DNA of 64,000 nt, taken from NCBI GenBank assembly GCA_950295325.1, contig OX485803.1, forward strand, positions 65,115,554 through 65,179,553, read 5' to 3'. The stretch is from Polytrichum commune. Lineage: Eukaryota; Streptophyta; Polytrichopsida; Polytrichales; Polytrichaceae. Position numbers and translations under genes: made by a program. Under the pieces are notes generated by a model. The model was not told the DNA's origin. It was given only the letters and a program-made list of their open reading frames with translations, and did no database searches. This document shows positions 45,790 through 58,034 of the stretch, one piece after another (positions within the stretch are counted from its first letter, which is position 1; each line of letters begins with the position of its first letter).

Positions 45790-47980
45790 ACAATTGGAAA
45801 AGGATTTGTGGTAGCCATGTGAGGTTGTTTTTACTAACATGATTAAGGGCCGTAGACCGTGACCACGAGAAATGCACATCCCTTTCAAGAAGCCCTAGTT
45901 ACAGGCAACGTAGAGCAAACTTGATCCAAGATGTAGTGTTTTGAATAATCTTGTTTTTTTTTACTAAGTAAATACATATTTGTCGAAAATGAATTGTACT
46001 ATAGAAAGTGCTATAAATATGAAAATATAATAAATCTTCTCACATGGTTGCCTTATTTTCCACTAAGACAATCAATTTGGATTTTCTTGCCGAAATATCT
46101 ATGAGATCACCAAATATTATCTAATTCTTGACCTGTACGATTCCACATCATTCCCATGTCACTTTCTTATTCATTCTTGGTGTGCTCACCCATGGTCACT
46201 TTTATTTTTGGTAACCTTGTGTAAAATGAAGTGGGACCATCACTCATTTTTACCCAATGAGAGATTTAAGAAAGGTTTTGTCAAGGTCATCAGTTACTAG
46301 TGTAAACATGCCCTAAGTTATAGGTGAAAACATTGGGAACCCTTGTAGCTTGGACACTCCTTTTCTCAAGGTGATTTACTCACTAGTATCATCATAGATC
46401 CTTGGTTCATTTGGTATTGATGCAACATGGATAACATACATGATATGTAAATCGAGAATTTCAAGTATAATCTTCAAAACCTTAAAAATTGGCCAAGGAT
46501 GTATGGGAGCCATGTAGATTGAACGTGAAGACATTGAGAACTCTTAAAGCCTGAGAAATTTAGTTGGTTAATTGCATTTAATCATGAATTAACAGTAGAG
46601 ACCCCACATTAGCCTAGTGAGATTCACTTTGGGGTGGATAAGCCATATACCTATAGGGGGTGGGTTTATATTGGGTCCCCTGACATGGGTGCCACAAATT
46701 CTAAGCCAGTAGGTATGTGGACCTTATGCATGGTCATTTTCTTGAACTCTTTAAGGTTTAAGAGGTACATTTGGGCTTGGAAGCATCATATGAAGGTGTA
46801 TAAGGGCCATTTTGCACACATCACCTAGGCTAGTGATAAAATGAAGTTGGTTCATGAATTCTCGTGGTGACAAAACTTGATCTAGAGCCATGGCCAATAG
46901 GAGTCCACGTCATTTTTTGAAAGCCTTGGTCATGTGATAAATTGCAAAGCATACTTAAACCAAATGAAAAGGGTGCATTTTTCCTAGCATCTAGAATGAG
47001 ATTATTATGTTAAAATGCAACAAAGTACCCCTAATTTTTGGTCATCCCAACATCATTTTTTATCACTCCCATAAGTTAATAGCCAATCTAGTATAAAATA
47101 CTCCAAAAGTACATATCATATTATTATGGAAAACCTAGCAACCTTTACCTTTTGTTGAAATTTTTCTTTCACAATTGCCAAAATATGGAAAATGCATCAC
47201 TTTCTATCTGTTATTTTGGTGGGTAATTGCATGTATGATAATAGGTTGAGAAGGAGCTCGTTTAGTAATCAAAATCATTAAATCTCGTCCTCATAGAATA
47301 TGATAAATAATGATTATGTAGAACTTGGTCTACATCTTGAGTTCTAAAAATATGTGCACCTAAAATGGACACAATCTACAACTTTCGTATATACTAAATG
47401 TGATATGAAAATTGTACCCTTGATTGTGTCCATTCTAGGTGCATTGTCCACAAAGATGTAGAAATCTTACATTTTAGGAACTTGTTGTAGAATTTGCATC
47501 CCATTTGACTAGGCCATTGTCTTTGAAGCACACACTCATGCCAAATGAACTAGAAAAATAACCTAGACCATTTATGGTTTCTAGTGTTTTCATTGAACAA
47601 ATGAGGGGTATGCAATTAGTTCCTGGAGCCAAATTTTCAAATCTCATCCACTATTATTATTTAGAGTTCATCTAGAGCCAAAGTGATGAGCATTGAGAAA
47701 ACACATATAAGTGATGAGCAATAACATGTGAACATTGAGCTTGAAGTCATGTAACTCTCACATGTATATGAATTATAGTGTGAAAACCACTTTCACACAT
47801 GAAAGAGTGTTTGTTACCATGCACTATATTATGTGCGGTCAAAAGATAAAGCACTTTATTAGAATCCCAATTTGATTATGACTCTTAACCAATGTTGAAT
47901 ACAAACATGAAACGTCACCTAATATCAGTAAAAAGATATGGAGAAACTTTAGAAACCCCAGCAAGTGTTCTACAACCTAG
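45790..47980. other. Intergenic, nothing recognised
   Basis: AT-rich sequence without coding signal or bounded element that I can see. Confidence 0.35.
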
Positions 47981-47989
47981 AAAGCTCAA

Positions 47990-48310
47990 GAAGTACCATG
48001 ACCTTGTTGTAGGTGTAGGTTGGGCCAAGAATAAAATTGTCGATCTTGAAGTCCACCTTGCATAGAGATTTGAACACATGGTAAAGGTATTTGTTATAAA
48101 CCCATTTTGCTTTCTTCCCCAAAGCTACATAGCACATATTGGCCCCATCCTGATGAAATCAAGCCATGAGCATTGATGGATATTGGCAATGAAAACATGG
48201 TAGGATTTGTCCTCCTCTAAAACAATGGCTTCAAATCTTGGGTATGAAATGGTTGTGACATTGATGGCATAAAACTCATCCATGAATCATGACATGCTCT
48301 TTGGTGTGTT
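47990..48310 (-). pseudogene. SWIM-type zinc-finger-like protein relic
   Basis: The minus strand reads 'DEFYAINVTTISYPRFEAIV', 'SYHVFIANIHQCSWLDFIRM', then after a frameshift 'KKAKWVYNKYLYHVFKSLC' and 'KVDFKIDNFILGPTYTYNKV'. The layout (a CSC-type strand followed by W-x-x-C-K-H-L-Y and a following Cys-Lys) is that of SWIM zinc fingers. Here the second metal Cys has become Trp, and the CKH pair Asn-Lys-Tyr. With the frameshift, this shows a dead copy. SWIM domains occur in plant nuclear proteins and Mutator/FAR1-type proteins. The assignment is by pattern only. Confidence 0.4.
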
Positions 48311-49900
48311 ATGTATTGTTCCCCAAATGTTACATGAGGGCATCTCAACATATTTATCTCGTGTCAGGTTGTGTGTAAGGAGGGCATATTAGGTATGAAA
48401 AAAAAAATTATTATCATGTATATACAAATTGATGCAGAATTAATTGACAAAACCATGTGACCACCTTGTTATTTCTAAAGGAAGCGCCAAATGCCCAACC
48501 ACTCTATAAGGCCCTACAAGCCTTCAAATATCGCAAGACTTATAAACAAACACAAACCTACATTATTCTCCGTTTTCCTGTGCATCCTCCATAGTGGTGA
48601 TGCCCTCATAGTCCTTGCAAATTTACTTGTATTGAACCTCAACGACAATTTAATGTATTTGTAGATAATCTTGTCTAGAATTGTAGACTAGTGGAATATG
48701 CACATGCCTTTGTGATCTTCCATATATACAATGGGGTCACTCAAGCTATAAAGTGCAAGAACCTATAAGGGACAGTGCATGTCAACATTGTTGTTGTTGG
48801 AACCCAACATCCTTCAAGGCAAGAATCTACCATCTAGTTTGGTTGCGCCAATATCTACAAATCATATAGTCAAAAAATGTGACCAATCTTATACATTTCT
48901 TTTATTTACTCCCTTTAAGGCAACAATTGATATTTGTGGTGCAAAACCAAATCTAATGGCACGTGGTTGTGTCTACATTATTTCCTCTTCATTATGGTGT
49001 AAGTGGGTGTTGGACCATAGTGTAAGTCTATGACATGTATTGGCACGTGTTTTGGGGAGATCTTGTCAAGGTTGACACACTATTGAGAATGCAATTACAT
49101 TCACAAACCTCCATAGTTACAATGCGGTCACTAAACCATAAATTTCTCGCATTGCAAACCGATTTTCATGGGCATTGTCCACCATAAATCCATTAATCTT
49201 TACTTTGGGGACACCATTTAAAGCCATGACTGCATTGAGGGAAATGGGAGGAGGGTGGGGGGTTACATGGCCATGATATTTGTCAATGTCAATTTCCAAA
49301 CATGCTCCATGAAGTTTGCATTCTTCTTCATGTTTTCACAATTTAAGAGATAACCAAAGAGGAATTCATTGTTCACAAACCTAACAATATCAAAATTCTT
49401 CCCACTAGGGGGTCTTCATCACCTCCTTGGCCACACATTGGTAAGTCATTTCTAAAGACTCACAACATACATTACATGAACCTGACAAAGAGCTATGCAT
49501 ACCCAAGAACCATGTCAAACCTTGCATTCAATCTTGGTTTTGTAAAGAGGAACAACAACAAAGGGAGGGCTTGCCATGGTGCCAAAATGCATGTTCAATA
49601 TTATTTGAGATTCCAATATTTTGCTCCAAGCTTAACACATTGTTCTCAAAATGGTTTTCAAGAGACCCCACTAAGTTATGGATCCAAGGGTTTTAAAATA
49701 ACCTAAAATAATGCCCCAAAAAATTAGAGTTTGTTCTTGTTCCAAGAGGAAAAAAATATTAAGAATTATCACACGGCTCTCCAGCTTGAGTTACCCTTAG
49801 GTTTTTGCATAACTAGGCCAAGGGTTTAGAGCATTTTGAAGTTGTTTTAGAACTTTATTAGAATATTGAAGAGGTATCCAAATCATCCTAGCAACACACC
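48311..49900. other. Intergenic, weak minus-strand coding traces
   Basis: Minus-strand sequence around 48740-48520 has protein-like pieces ('SDPIVYMEDHKGMCIFH'), which may be the upstream part of the SWIM-like relic. They are broken by stops and match nothing I recognise. Confidence 0.25.
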
Positions 49901-49924
49901 ATCACCAACGCTTCCAAAGGGAAT

Positions 49925-50560
49925 AATCTCCAAAGTATTGAAATTTGGTGTCTTGGAGTGGAGACATCAATTTTTCATTTTTGGGGTTTTTTAAGCCATT
50001 TGAAGCATTTCTAGGGTCATTTGGACCACATGACCAAGTTATATCCTTTTTTTTAAGGAGATGATTTCCAAAATTCTCAAATTTGGTGTCTCAGAGCTGG
50101 GAGATCAAGTTCTCATTTTTGGGAATTTTATGAAGCCCATTTGGAGACTACTTGACCAAATAAATCTTCCAAAATCTTGAATATTTGGCGTTTCTGAGTG
50201 GAGACAATCTGTTTGGAAGTTTTAATGAATCCCTAGGGAGTGACATTGGGGTCATTTGGGGTCCATGGGGATATGAAGCATTGGTGGTGCTTTGAAGAGT
50301 TCATTTGGATACATCTTGCGATCCTAACCCAACTTAAAAATGTCCAAAATTGTAATATTTGTGATGTTGGCACCATGATATTGAATTCTCATTGTTCGCG
50401 TATATATCAAAACCCCAAGGTTGTGTTGTTGTGGCCTTGATTCAATTATTTGGAGACCACTTAAACAAATCATATTAAGAAAATAAAAAACTTGCAAGTG
50501 ACAAAAATCTTGATAATATTATTTATGGCACCAAGACAACAAGTTTGCATTCTTTAGGCA
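49925..50560. repeat. Diverged tandem repeat, about four units of 100-130 bp
   Basis: Blocks CCAAARTTTTGAAATTTGGTG, GAGTGGAGACATCA and TTTTTGGG recur in order near 49930, 50065, 50166 and more weakly at 50340. Confidence 0.5.
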
Positions 50561-51900
50561 TCATGTGAAATTATTTCGAAGACCATGGTATTACAAGCAA
50601 GACTCAAGACTAGAAGACATTCATGGCAACATTGATGGACAATGGTATTCATGACCCACCTCTTATGCTTGAGACATTTCAATTTGTGAAGAGGGTAAGT
50701 GAATAACATACTATCATTCATAATATACATATGTTTCATATCCTTTCATCCCAATTGTATTGCTATGAATTGATTTAAAAAAATGAGTTGTTATTCCACT
50801 TTGCTTGTGTCCACAAGAGCTTGTAAGTTTGATCTCATTGTGGTAGATATGTTAATTTCCAGCTCATATTTCACCTTTAATTTGATTATTTGAAATACGA
50901 TGTGAAGATTGTTGTAAACGCGCATGAATTCCAATTGCAAATGATTGGGTGGGGCATTAACTTGTTAACATTTTGTTTGGGGATTGGTAGATTTGTCATT
51001 GTATATGACTACTCTTAACCTTACATTTTTCATTCATGGATTTTGTTAATACGATGCTGATGATTTTGATTTAAGTGCTCAAATATGAAGTTTTATGGTG
51101 TGTTCTAATACAATTCAAAATTTTATAGACTTGTTGTTCTCACATTGTAAAATTTTGAATATAAAGACATCCAAGCGCATTTTTGGTTTTCATAAAAATA
51201 GTGATATATGAGAGGTAGATGTGGAAGACATCGACATCTTCTTTAATCTTACCAAATTAGTTAGTGAACTCGTGATAAGAGGAGTCCCTTGGAGAGATGG
51301 ATAGAATAAACATCCCTTATATATGAAAATCCAAATATAACATTACCTAAACTTGGAGACATTGTGTTTAATGTCTAAACATTAATAATCTAAAAGAAAT
51401 ATTGTTTTGCAACTGAACCACTCACTAATTTTTTGTCACTTTTTTATATGATTTTCATGTGCACCTATTCATGCTTGCAACATAGTTATCATAACCTTGT
51501 CACATGTGACGGAGATTTGATAATTTTCAATGTCATTCAATGGCTACTATGTGCATAAATCAAGCATACGTTTAGTTTATTACACTTTGTTTCAAGCCCA
51601 TGTTAATATTACATTATAGAAATTTTATCACTTTCATTCTCCATCCATGTACGGTTTGGAGGTTTGTTGTGTCTTTAAAGCTTATTTTCTTGTTGTTTTC
51701 ACAGGAGGGTGTGGCTTTAGATTTTCATGCCATCTCTTGTGGTATTTGTATTCTTCTTCCTAGGGTCTTGGTGTCATTCAATCTTGGTGTTTAGGTGTTT
51801 AGTGGTTGGAATATTATTGGTGTTTACATGTTTTGGTATCAATCAATTTTTTGTTTTGGGTTGTAGTGGTTAGTATATTGCTAATGTTATGTGTGTATTG
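50561..51900. other. Intergenic, nothing recognised
   Basis: AT-rich, no gene or bounded element seen. Confidence 0.35.
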
Positions 51901-51904
51901 TGTC

Positions 51905-52332
51905 ATGAAAGAAAGGAAGAAAGAAAGAAGGAAAGAAAACGACTCCGATGTTATCACCGGCGTGAATTATGGTGTTGCTTCATTTTTGAGTTGGTCTACA
52001 TCCATATGTAATCATGAAACGAGCATTACAAGAATTAGAGTGCCCTAAATGACTATTGCCTGTTTTTAAAGGTGAACACCTCTGAATGAGTGTGGATAAG
52101 TGGGCTGGCTCCTATCTCCCCAAAGGGCAAGCTCTCAGGTTCCCATATGGTTGGTTGTAAATATATGCCTCACCCTGATACCCTTGATATGATTGAGTGG
52201 ATCATAAGTGATAGGGTGCACAAGAAATCTAGTGCTAGGAAGGTCATCCATCCTAACACTATTCCGGCGTTAGGTAGCTTAACCTTGAAGGTCCATGGGA
52301 TCCGGGTTAAGGCCTTGAGTTTAAGCCAACCT
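51905..52332 (-). mobile_element. 5S rRNA-headed SINE, copy C (full length)
   Basis: Read on the minus strand, 52331-52213 aligns end to end with plant 5S rRNA (about 119 nt): CCCGGATCCCATG (5S CCGGATCCCATC), GGTTAAGC (A-box start), GTTAGGATGGATGACCTTCC (box C; 5S CTAGGATGGGTGACCTCC) and the closing TTGTGCACCC. A body with ATGATCCACTCAATCAT follows, then AGCAACACCATAATTCACGC, CGGTGATAACATC and a (TTTC/TTCC)n tail at 51940-51908. A clean target duplication was not found. Confidence 0.9.
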
Positions 52333-52339
52333 TTATGTC

Positions 52340-54500
52340 ACACACTCTTGGTGTTCAAGGTTGCAATGGTGGATTTAATGTTGTTGTTCACCAGTTTGTG
52401 TTGTCACTTAGTCATCTTGTTTACGAGTTCCTTTGGCAATATTTAGGGGGTTTAGAGTACTTGCATAATGGTCACATGTCGTTGATCTTGTTGAAGCCAT
52501 CGCCACCGAAGTTATTTTAGGGGATGATGCATTAGGGTATTTGCTTGTGGATGCAATTTTGTTGCGCTGATGGGTGGTAGAGTTGTTTTTAATTCTTCGT
52601 TTCATTTTAAAGCACATGTGTTGTGCAAATGTTGTGCACATGTGAGATTTTTTGCACCTAGATGCCTATGTTTAAAAGAGTTGAAAAATAAGATCACAAC
52701 ATGGTGGATGAAACAAACCCAATTATTTTATAGCACGTACACGACTATTTCCAAACAATCTGACTCTTGAAATGACATTAAATGACTCCAAATTTACTTA
52801 GTGAGGTGTAGTTGGGATGAATCGGCCCCTCAATATGAAGATGCTTTTTGTTTATAATAACACCTTCATATTCCACGACGGATGGGTCAACAAGCTTGCC
52901 ACAAATCCCAAGCCGCCCCGAGAGAGGCGCATCCTCCATAGTCACGAATGCTGAACCATGGCAAGTGATGTTTTGTGAAGCCTACCAGAGGGAGAGAGTG
53001 AACGCAAAGCAAAACATTACATACCTCATTGTCTCCACTTCAAAACTAATCGATCCAGGAATCAAGGTGAAAGACTCCCAAAATGTACTCCAGCAAGACC
53101 CGATCGCAATGACGTAGCAACAAACTTGGGAGGGGCAATTATTCCACCCCAAACCCTTATGGCAGAGGCTTGAAATTCGCGACGTCCATGTAAACTCATC
53201 CATCATCGTGCATGAACAAGCTCTGGTAACAACAAGTCCCATCCATACAGGGTTGACGGCCAATTGCTTTGAGCTCTACTTCACTACACTAATTTGGAAT
53301 CTCCGGTCGCTATTTGCGGAGTCGAATCATCCACAAATAGTCATTTGCAAGCTACAAATCAATGCACATCCGGCGTTTTCACCTCCACGATGGATGGGTT
53401 TACATGCATAGACACCACGAACCCCTAGCCTGCCCAGGGCTGATTTTTCACAAAGTTTTTGCCCATCCACGTCCAAAAACCTTGAATTGAAAGGCAAAAA
53501 AAATTGTAACCCGTCCCAAAACTGGTAGTTTCTAAACCAACCCGTTCATGGAAAGGTTAAAGGAAAAAAACCCGTCCCAAAACCGGTTTGGAAATGAAAA
53601 TACATGTCCCGCAATACGTATAAATAAGTCTCTTACAATGTTGGTATTTTTTTTATAAAAAAAAAAAAAACCAAAAGATGTTGACATGTGATTGTTTGCA
53701 CTTGGAAACAATAGGATCTTCACAAATTATGCCTTCAATGCCCGTCAATTATTTGTCTTTTGCTGTCGATTCTCATCTTTCCAATATACCCCATTATTTT
53801 CCCTCTGCCACCATCATTTCTTTTTATTTCTTGTCCTTCAATCTCCCACTTCTTTTCCCACACTCTATCCTCAAGGTGTTTCCATCACTTGCCATCGCCC
53901 GTCCGTCACCACCCGCATTCCCTCCACAAGAGGGGTTTTTCTAGACAAAACCTAATCAAAAGTCATCTACGTGCTAGTTTGAAGTTAGAGACTTTAGATG
54001 CTTTGATGCGCATTTCATGTGCAAATATTCCAGCTGAAAACATCAATTGGAATGCAATGACGCTTATTTGGAGAAACATGAAGGACATGAGAATTCATCC
54101 ACTTCTTTGAAGGGTGAGTAGCTCTTTATTTTTAAATTTTTGAACATGTTTATATATTCTAATTCTTATTCAATTGCTAATGTTACCTTCAATTATAATC
54201 TTTGACATCATGTTAAAAAGGTTCTAAATTTTGCGGTTGATGAATTAATGTATGCAAGTGAATCAAGCACTTCAAGATGGATATTTGGATTGGGTATTAG
54301 TGGTTTGATTGCATTATGCTTATACCCACATGTCATATATGACATAATGTAACTGATATTAGTATCATTTATCTTTTTGAAAAAAAATATTTTTAAAATG
54401 TTATTTTTAGAACCTATCCACTTGAAAGGTTTTTTTTCTATGAACATGTCCCTGGACATGTTGGGGACCTTGTGAAAAATCAGCATGCGATGCCATGGTG
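52340..54500. other. Intergenic; possible minus-strand relic at 52850-53420
   Basis: Around 53260-52980 the minus strand has short protein-like pieces in more than one frame, all broken. A fragment of the AACCGGTT-rich family (GATGTTGACATGTGATTG) lies at 53670-53733. Otherwise nothing is recognised. Confidence 0.25.
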
Positions 54501-54503
54501 GGC

Positions 54504-55678
54504 AAGGTAGAGGGTGCTAAAACCAACACCCCATCCAAAACCAACACCTATAAACGCCTCCCAATAGCCAACACTCTACAACCTTGAACCGTACCCGGCG
54601 GTATAGGAGTGTCTGGGCCCACAGAGTGGCGGTTTTAGGTGCCATTAGTGGTGCCACCTCATAGCGGCCTCCATGATCTTCATGTAGGGTATGCAATGGG
54701 CTCCACTCTATCTCGGGTTGGTTCAAGGTGGGATTAGGGTGGCTTGTCAATGCCTATTCTAGTCATTCTATTCACAACGCCAAGGAGGTAGGCCCACAAA
54801 GCACAAAAGGATCATTTCCCGGGATGCAAGGGGGGTCAGTTCCCAGGATGCAAGGTGATGGTTTTGCAAGCAAACTGGGAGGGATCATGGAGATAGCCGT
54901 GTGGCTTTGCATACCATTACTACTTGGGCTTTGATGTAGTTTGGGTCTAGTACCCAGCTATGTTGTGTTGGTTCTAGGCAATGAAAGTGGGGGTCCTCAT
55001 CATATGCGAGGTTGCCATACACGGGGCCTATGGATTGGTATAAGGAAGCTAGTAGTTTTGACTTTGAATATTCATCAAATATTCAATTGAGACTAAAAAT
55101 ATTTTTTCTTTCTTGATACCTATGTTTAGCCCAAAGGCTAATATGAATATATATTTTATATATCAACCACATAGCCATATGTATGTGCAATAGCTTAAAG
55201 TGTTGGTTTAAGGGCATCGCCAGTGGATCTAGGTAAAGCTCACTGCAAACCAAAACCTATCTTTTGACTGACCTAAAATTAGAAACTGAAATTACCATCA
55301 TTAGAAGCACACCTAAATAAACGTGAGATATTTCTCAAGAAAAAAGAATTGTAAAAATTTGACGTAGGTGAAATCCCTCATTGAAAACACCACATTTTCA
55401 AAATTTAGAGGGAGTGCACCAAATCTTGCTTAAAAATGGAAAGATCCTCCCACACTCCCTCCAAATTTCTGACTTCCAATATAACTTTTCAATGAGGGAT
55501 TTCACCTACGTCAAATTTTTACAATTCTTTTTTCTTGAGAAATATCTCACGTTTATTTAGGTGTGCTTCTAATGATGGTAATTTCAGTTTCTAATTTTAG
55601 GTCAGTCAAAAGATAGGTTTTGGTTTGCAGTGAGCTTTACCTAGATCCACTGGCGATGCCCTAAGCACCCTCTACCTT
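54504..55678. mobile_element. TIR element (AAGGTAGAGGGTGCT family) split by a Tourist-like MITE
   Basis: The left end AAGGTAGAGGGTGCTAAAAC and the right end, whose complement reads AAGGTAGAGGGTGCTTAAAC, are inverted, both continuing with CAACAC. The right terminal repeat is interrupted by the MITE at 55212-55661. Without the MITE the element is about 720 bp. It has no transposase and no clear target duplication. Confidence 0.7.
55212..55661. mobile_element. Tourist-like (PIF/Harbinger) MITE, 450 bp, copy 2, near-perfect hairpin
   Basis: It starts GGGCATCGCCAGTGGATCTA, ends with the exact inverse, and is flanked by TAA on both sides (55209-55211, 55662-55664). The two arms pair almost without mismatch for about 175 bp, around a central stretch of roughly 100 bp with TTAGAGGGAGTG. 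The near-identity of the arms indicates a recent or still-mobilised element. Confidence 0.9.
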
Positions 55679-55679
55679 A

Positions 55680-57118
55680 TATATATTGTGAAGCCAATGA
55701 AGTCCGTACGAGTGGACGGCGGGCTGTGTCTGGACCCTGGAGTGGGCTGTAACTTTTTGGAATGTTGTAAGATTGGGGTCCTCACAAAGCTCCAACGAGA
55801 ACTGCCCGGATATTCTGTCTGCTAAGAGGGGCCTGCAGTGAAAGAGCTCCACGAGCCTCGAGGCAAACTTAAACTGGGGAGTCCCCAGGCCAGGCTCATA
55901 GCTAGTCATGTGGGTGCCCACAGCATGATCATGAGAACAGCAGGCACTGCAAAGTTCTCGTGCCAATGCAGCAACAAACTCGCTTGTCGTCGCAACTTAA
56001 TAAGCTTATACACTAATCAAGGGAGACGTGCTCAAATCGAACACAACCATCACTTACTGAATTAGCTTGGCTGGACACCTAGCATTTGCGAGATGATGTG
56101 TGGTTCTATATACGACAACTAGTATATAGGTGTCCAATTAAGGACATTGACCCCGGAAGGCCCAAACCTCGAATATTTTGCTGCCAATCCTAGGGCTAAG
56201 ATTTAACCCTTAAATCCCTAAGCACCATTCTCCTCAAAATTGGCCTCAAATCATTGTTTCTAAGAGAGATAATCTAGGACTCAATTTGCAGGTGTTTTTG
56301 AGCATCCAACCACACGGATATGATATCGGCCTTCGTAAGAGCTATACAACCGTTAACGTGGCAATGTGATTGAGAAACTAGTACATGTGTGAAGGTATAA
56401 TGGGCATGGTAGATGATCGAAAACAAACTTCAACCCTACTAGTATCATCAAATGGATGACGGGATGAAACCAATAGGGATGAGGCTTTTTGCAAAATATT
56501 TCCAAATAAAATGTTGAACAATTTGAGGCTTGAAATTCTATGTTTGCACCAAATGTGATTTTTCGAGAGCCCTTGCAATGTGGAGCACTCTGTTTTACAT
56601 CCTATCTTACATACTATTCTTTAAGTAACTTCAAAAACTCCAATTACCAATCCCAACGGTAGATATCTGAAACATAAAATAAACTAAATCCTCACAAATT
56701 TTCATAGCTTTCCAAGTACATTTGAGTGTTGTTTTCCTATTTAATGCATTTCCTAGTGTATCATGAGAGTTAGTCCAAATCTAATGGAATTTGAGACGCT
56801 AGATGACTTTGAAAATTTCCACAAGGCTGAGGTTTAGTCCAAGTCCAATGAAACTTGGGACGTTGGATGCATAATGAAATTCATTAATTCAAGAAAAAAA
56901 ATTACCTCCATCTAAAACAATCAAAAATCTCATTTGAAATGAGAACCATCAAAAATTGGTCATTTTGGGTCTCTCAGTGATTCAGGGGTCAAGGCATTTT
57001 GAATGCGGAGCTCTCAAACTGCTGCACCTTTGGTATGGTCATCATATTCTAATTTTGACACCCAGACTCAAACTTACCATCTGACAAATAATATTCACAA
57101 GATCGAACAGAATGTATA
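55680..57118. other. Intergenic, nothing recognised
   Basis: Short frames near 55661-56065 show no domain. No bounded element seen. Confidence 0.35.
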
Positions 57119-57132
57119 TATCTTGCTCTTTT

Positions 57133-57218
57133 TTTTCTTTTTCTTTTTGAGACAGAAGGCCAACAGCCAACGCCAAATTGAAACCAAAAAAGGGAGAAAA
57201 CGCGCCCACATCGAGGGA
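57133..57218 (-). mobile_element. 86-bp 5'-truncated LINE 3' tail with perfect 14-bp target duplication
   Basis: On the minus strand the insert reads TGTGGGCGCGTTTTC...GGCGTTGGCTGTTGGCC, then TTCTGTCTC and an A-rich tail. TATCTTGCTCTTTT flanks it at 57119-57132 and 57219-57232. Confidence 0.85.
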
Positions 57219-57369
57219 TATCTTGCTCTTTTGCACGCAAGCTAAGTTGAGGCTTGTAACCTATTTTGGGATGAAGAAACAGATACTAGTACACACTCAA
57301 TGTGCAAGCAAAAGAATTTTTAGGGTCCACATGATACCAATCCGTCGCAACATAGGTACAGGTGTCTTA

Positions 57370-57427
57370 TTTTTGTTTTTTTATCTTTATTTTGAGATAG
57401 AAGGCCATCCGAGCCAACGCCGAGTGA
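57370..57427 (-). mobile_element. 58-bp LINE 3' tail with 18-bp target duplication (two mismatches)
   Basis: On the minus strand it reads CTCGGCGTTGGCTCGGATGG, CCTTCTATCTC and an A-rich tail. ATAGGTACAGGTGTCTTA (57352-57369) and ATAGGTATACGTGTCTTA (57428-57445) flank it. Confidence 0.75.
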
Positions 57428-57795
57428 ATAGGTATACGTGTCTTAAGGATATCAAAATTTGTGTCCACTCAATTATACCAGAAAACTCTAAATGACAGGT
57501 ACTTTAGATGTGCATGTCAAGCCTATAATTAGGTGGGTGACATTACACCTTGTTGATTTTGTGCATGATTGTCAAAAGAGCGACCATTGAGTGAAAAAGT
57601 ATGTAAGAGGCATAACCCACCTTGCTGTTTAGTTGGACTTATCATGCTCACTTGTTGACCTTAACAGAAAGTGGATTTAGTCGTAACTTCATTCCTTGGT
57701 CGCATAATGCGTTTTACCTTTTTTCAGTTCCATTCAATGTACGCCTTCTACAAAGAACATTCCTAGCACCTCAAGTTTGGTCAAAGTCTAGGAGC

Positions 57796-58034
57796 ATGGA
57801 TCACCCTTTCCCAGGCCATATTGGTGGTTTGGGGGTTTCTTTGGCTGGTGGGATGGGGGTGGTCCTTGGTGGGGTCGGGTTTTTTTTTTTACTCTTTACG
57901 TGGCAACGTTTCGTATCCAAGGGGCCCCGCCTCCCCGCGTTGTGGGCGTGTTTCCTTGTTTCTTAATGATTTTGGCGTTGGCTTTGTTGGCCTTTTGTCT
58001 CAAATCAAATCAAAAATAATAAATAAATAAATAG
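57796..58034 (+). mobile_element. Longer LINE 3'-end copy
   Basis: It ends TTTTGGCGTTGGCTTTGTTG, GCCTTTTGTCTCAAATC and an (AATA)n tail, and shares GTTGTGGGCGTGTTTCC with the 57133-57218 insert. Upstream is a G-rich 3' UTR-like region. The 5' limit is uncertain and no duplication was found. Confidence 0.6.
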
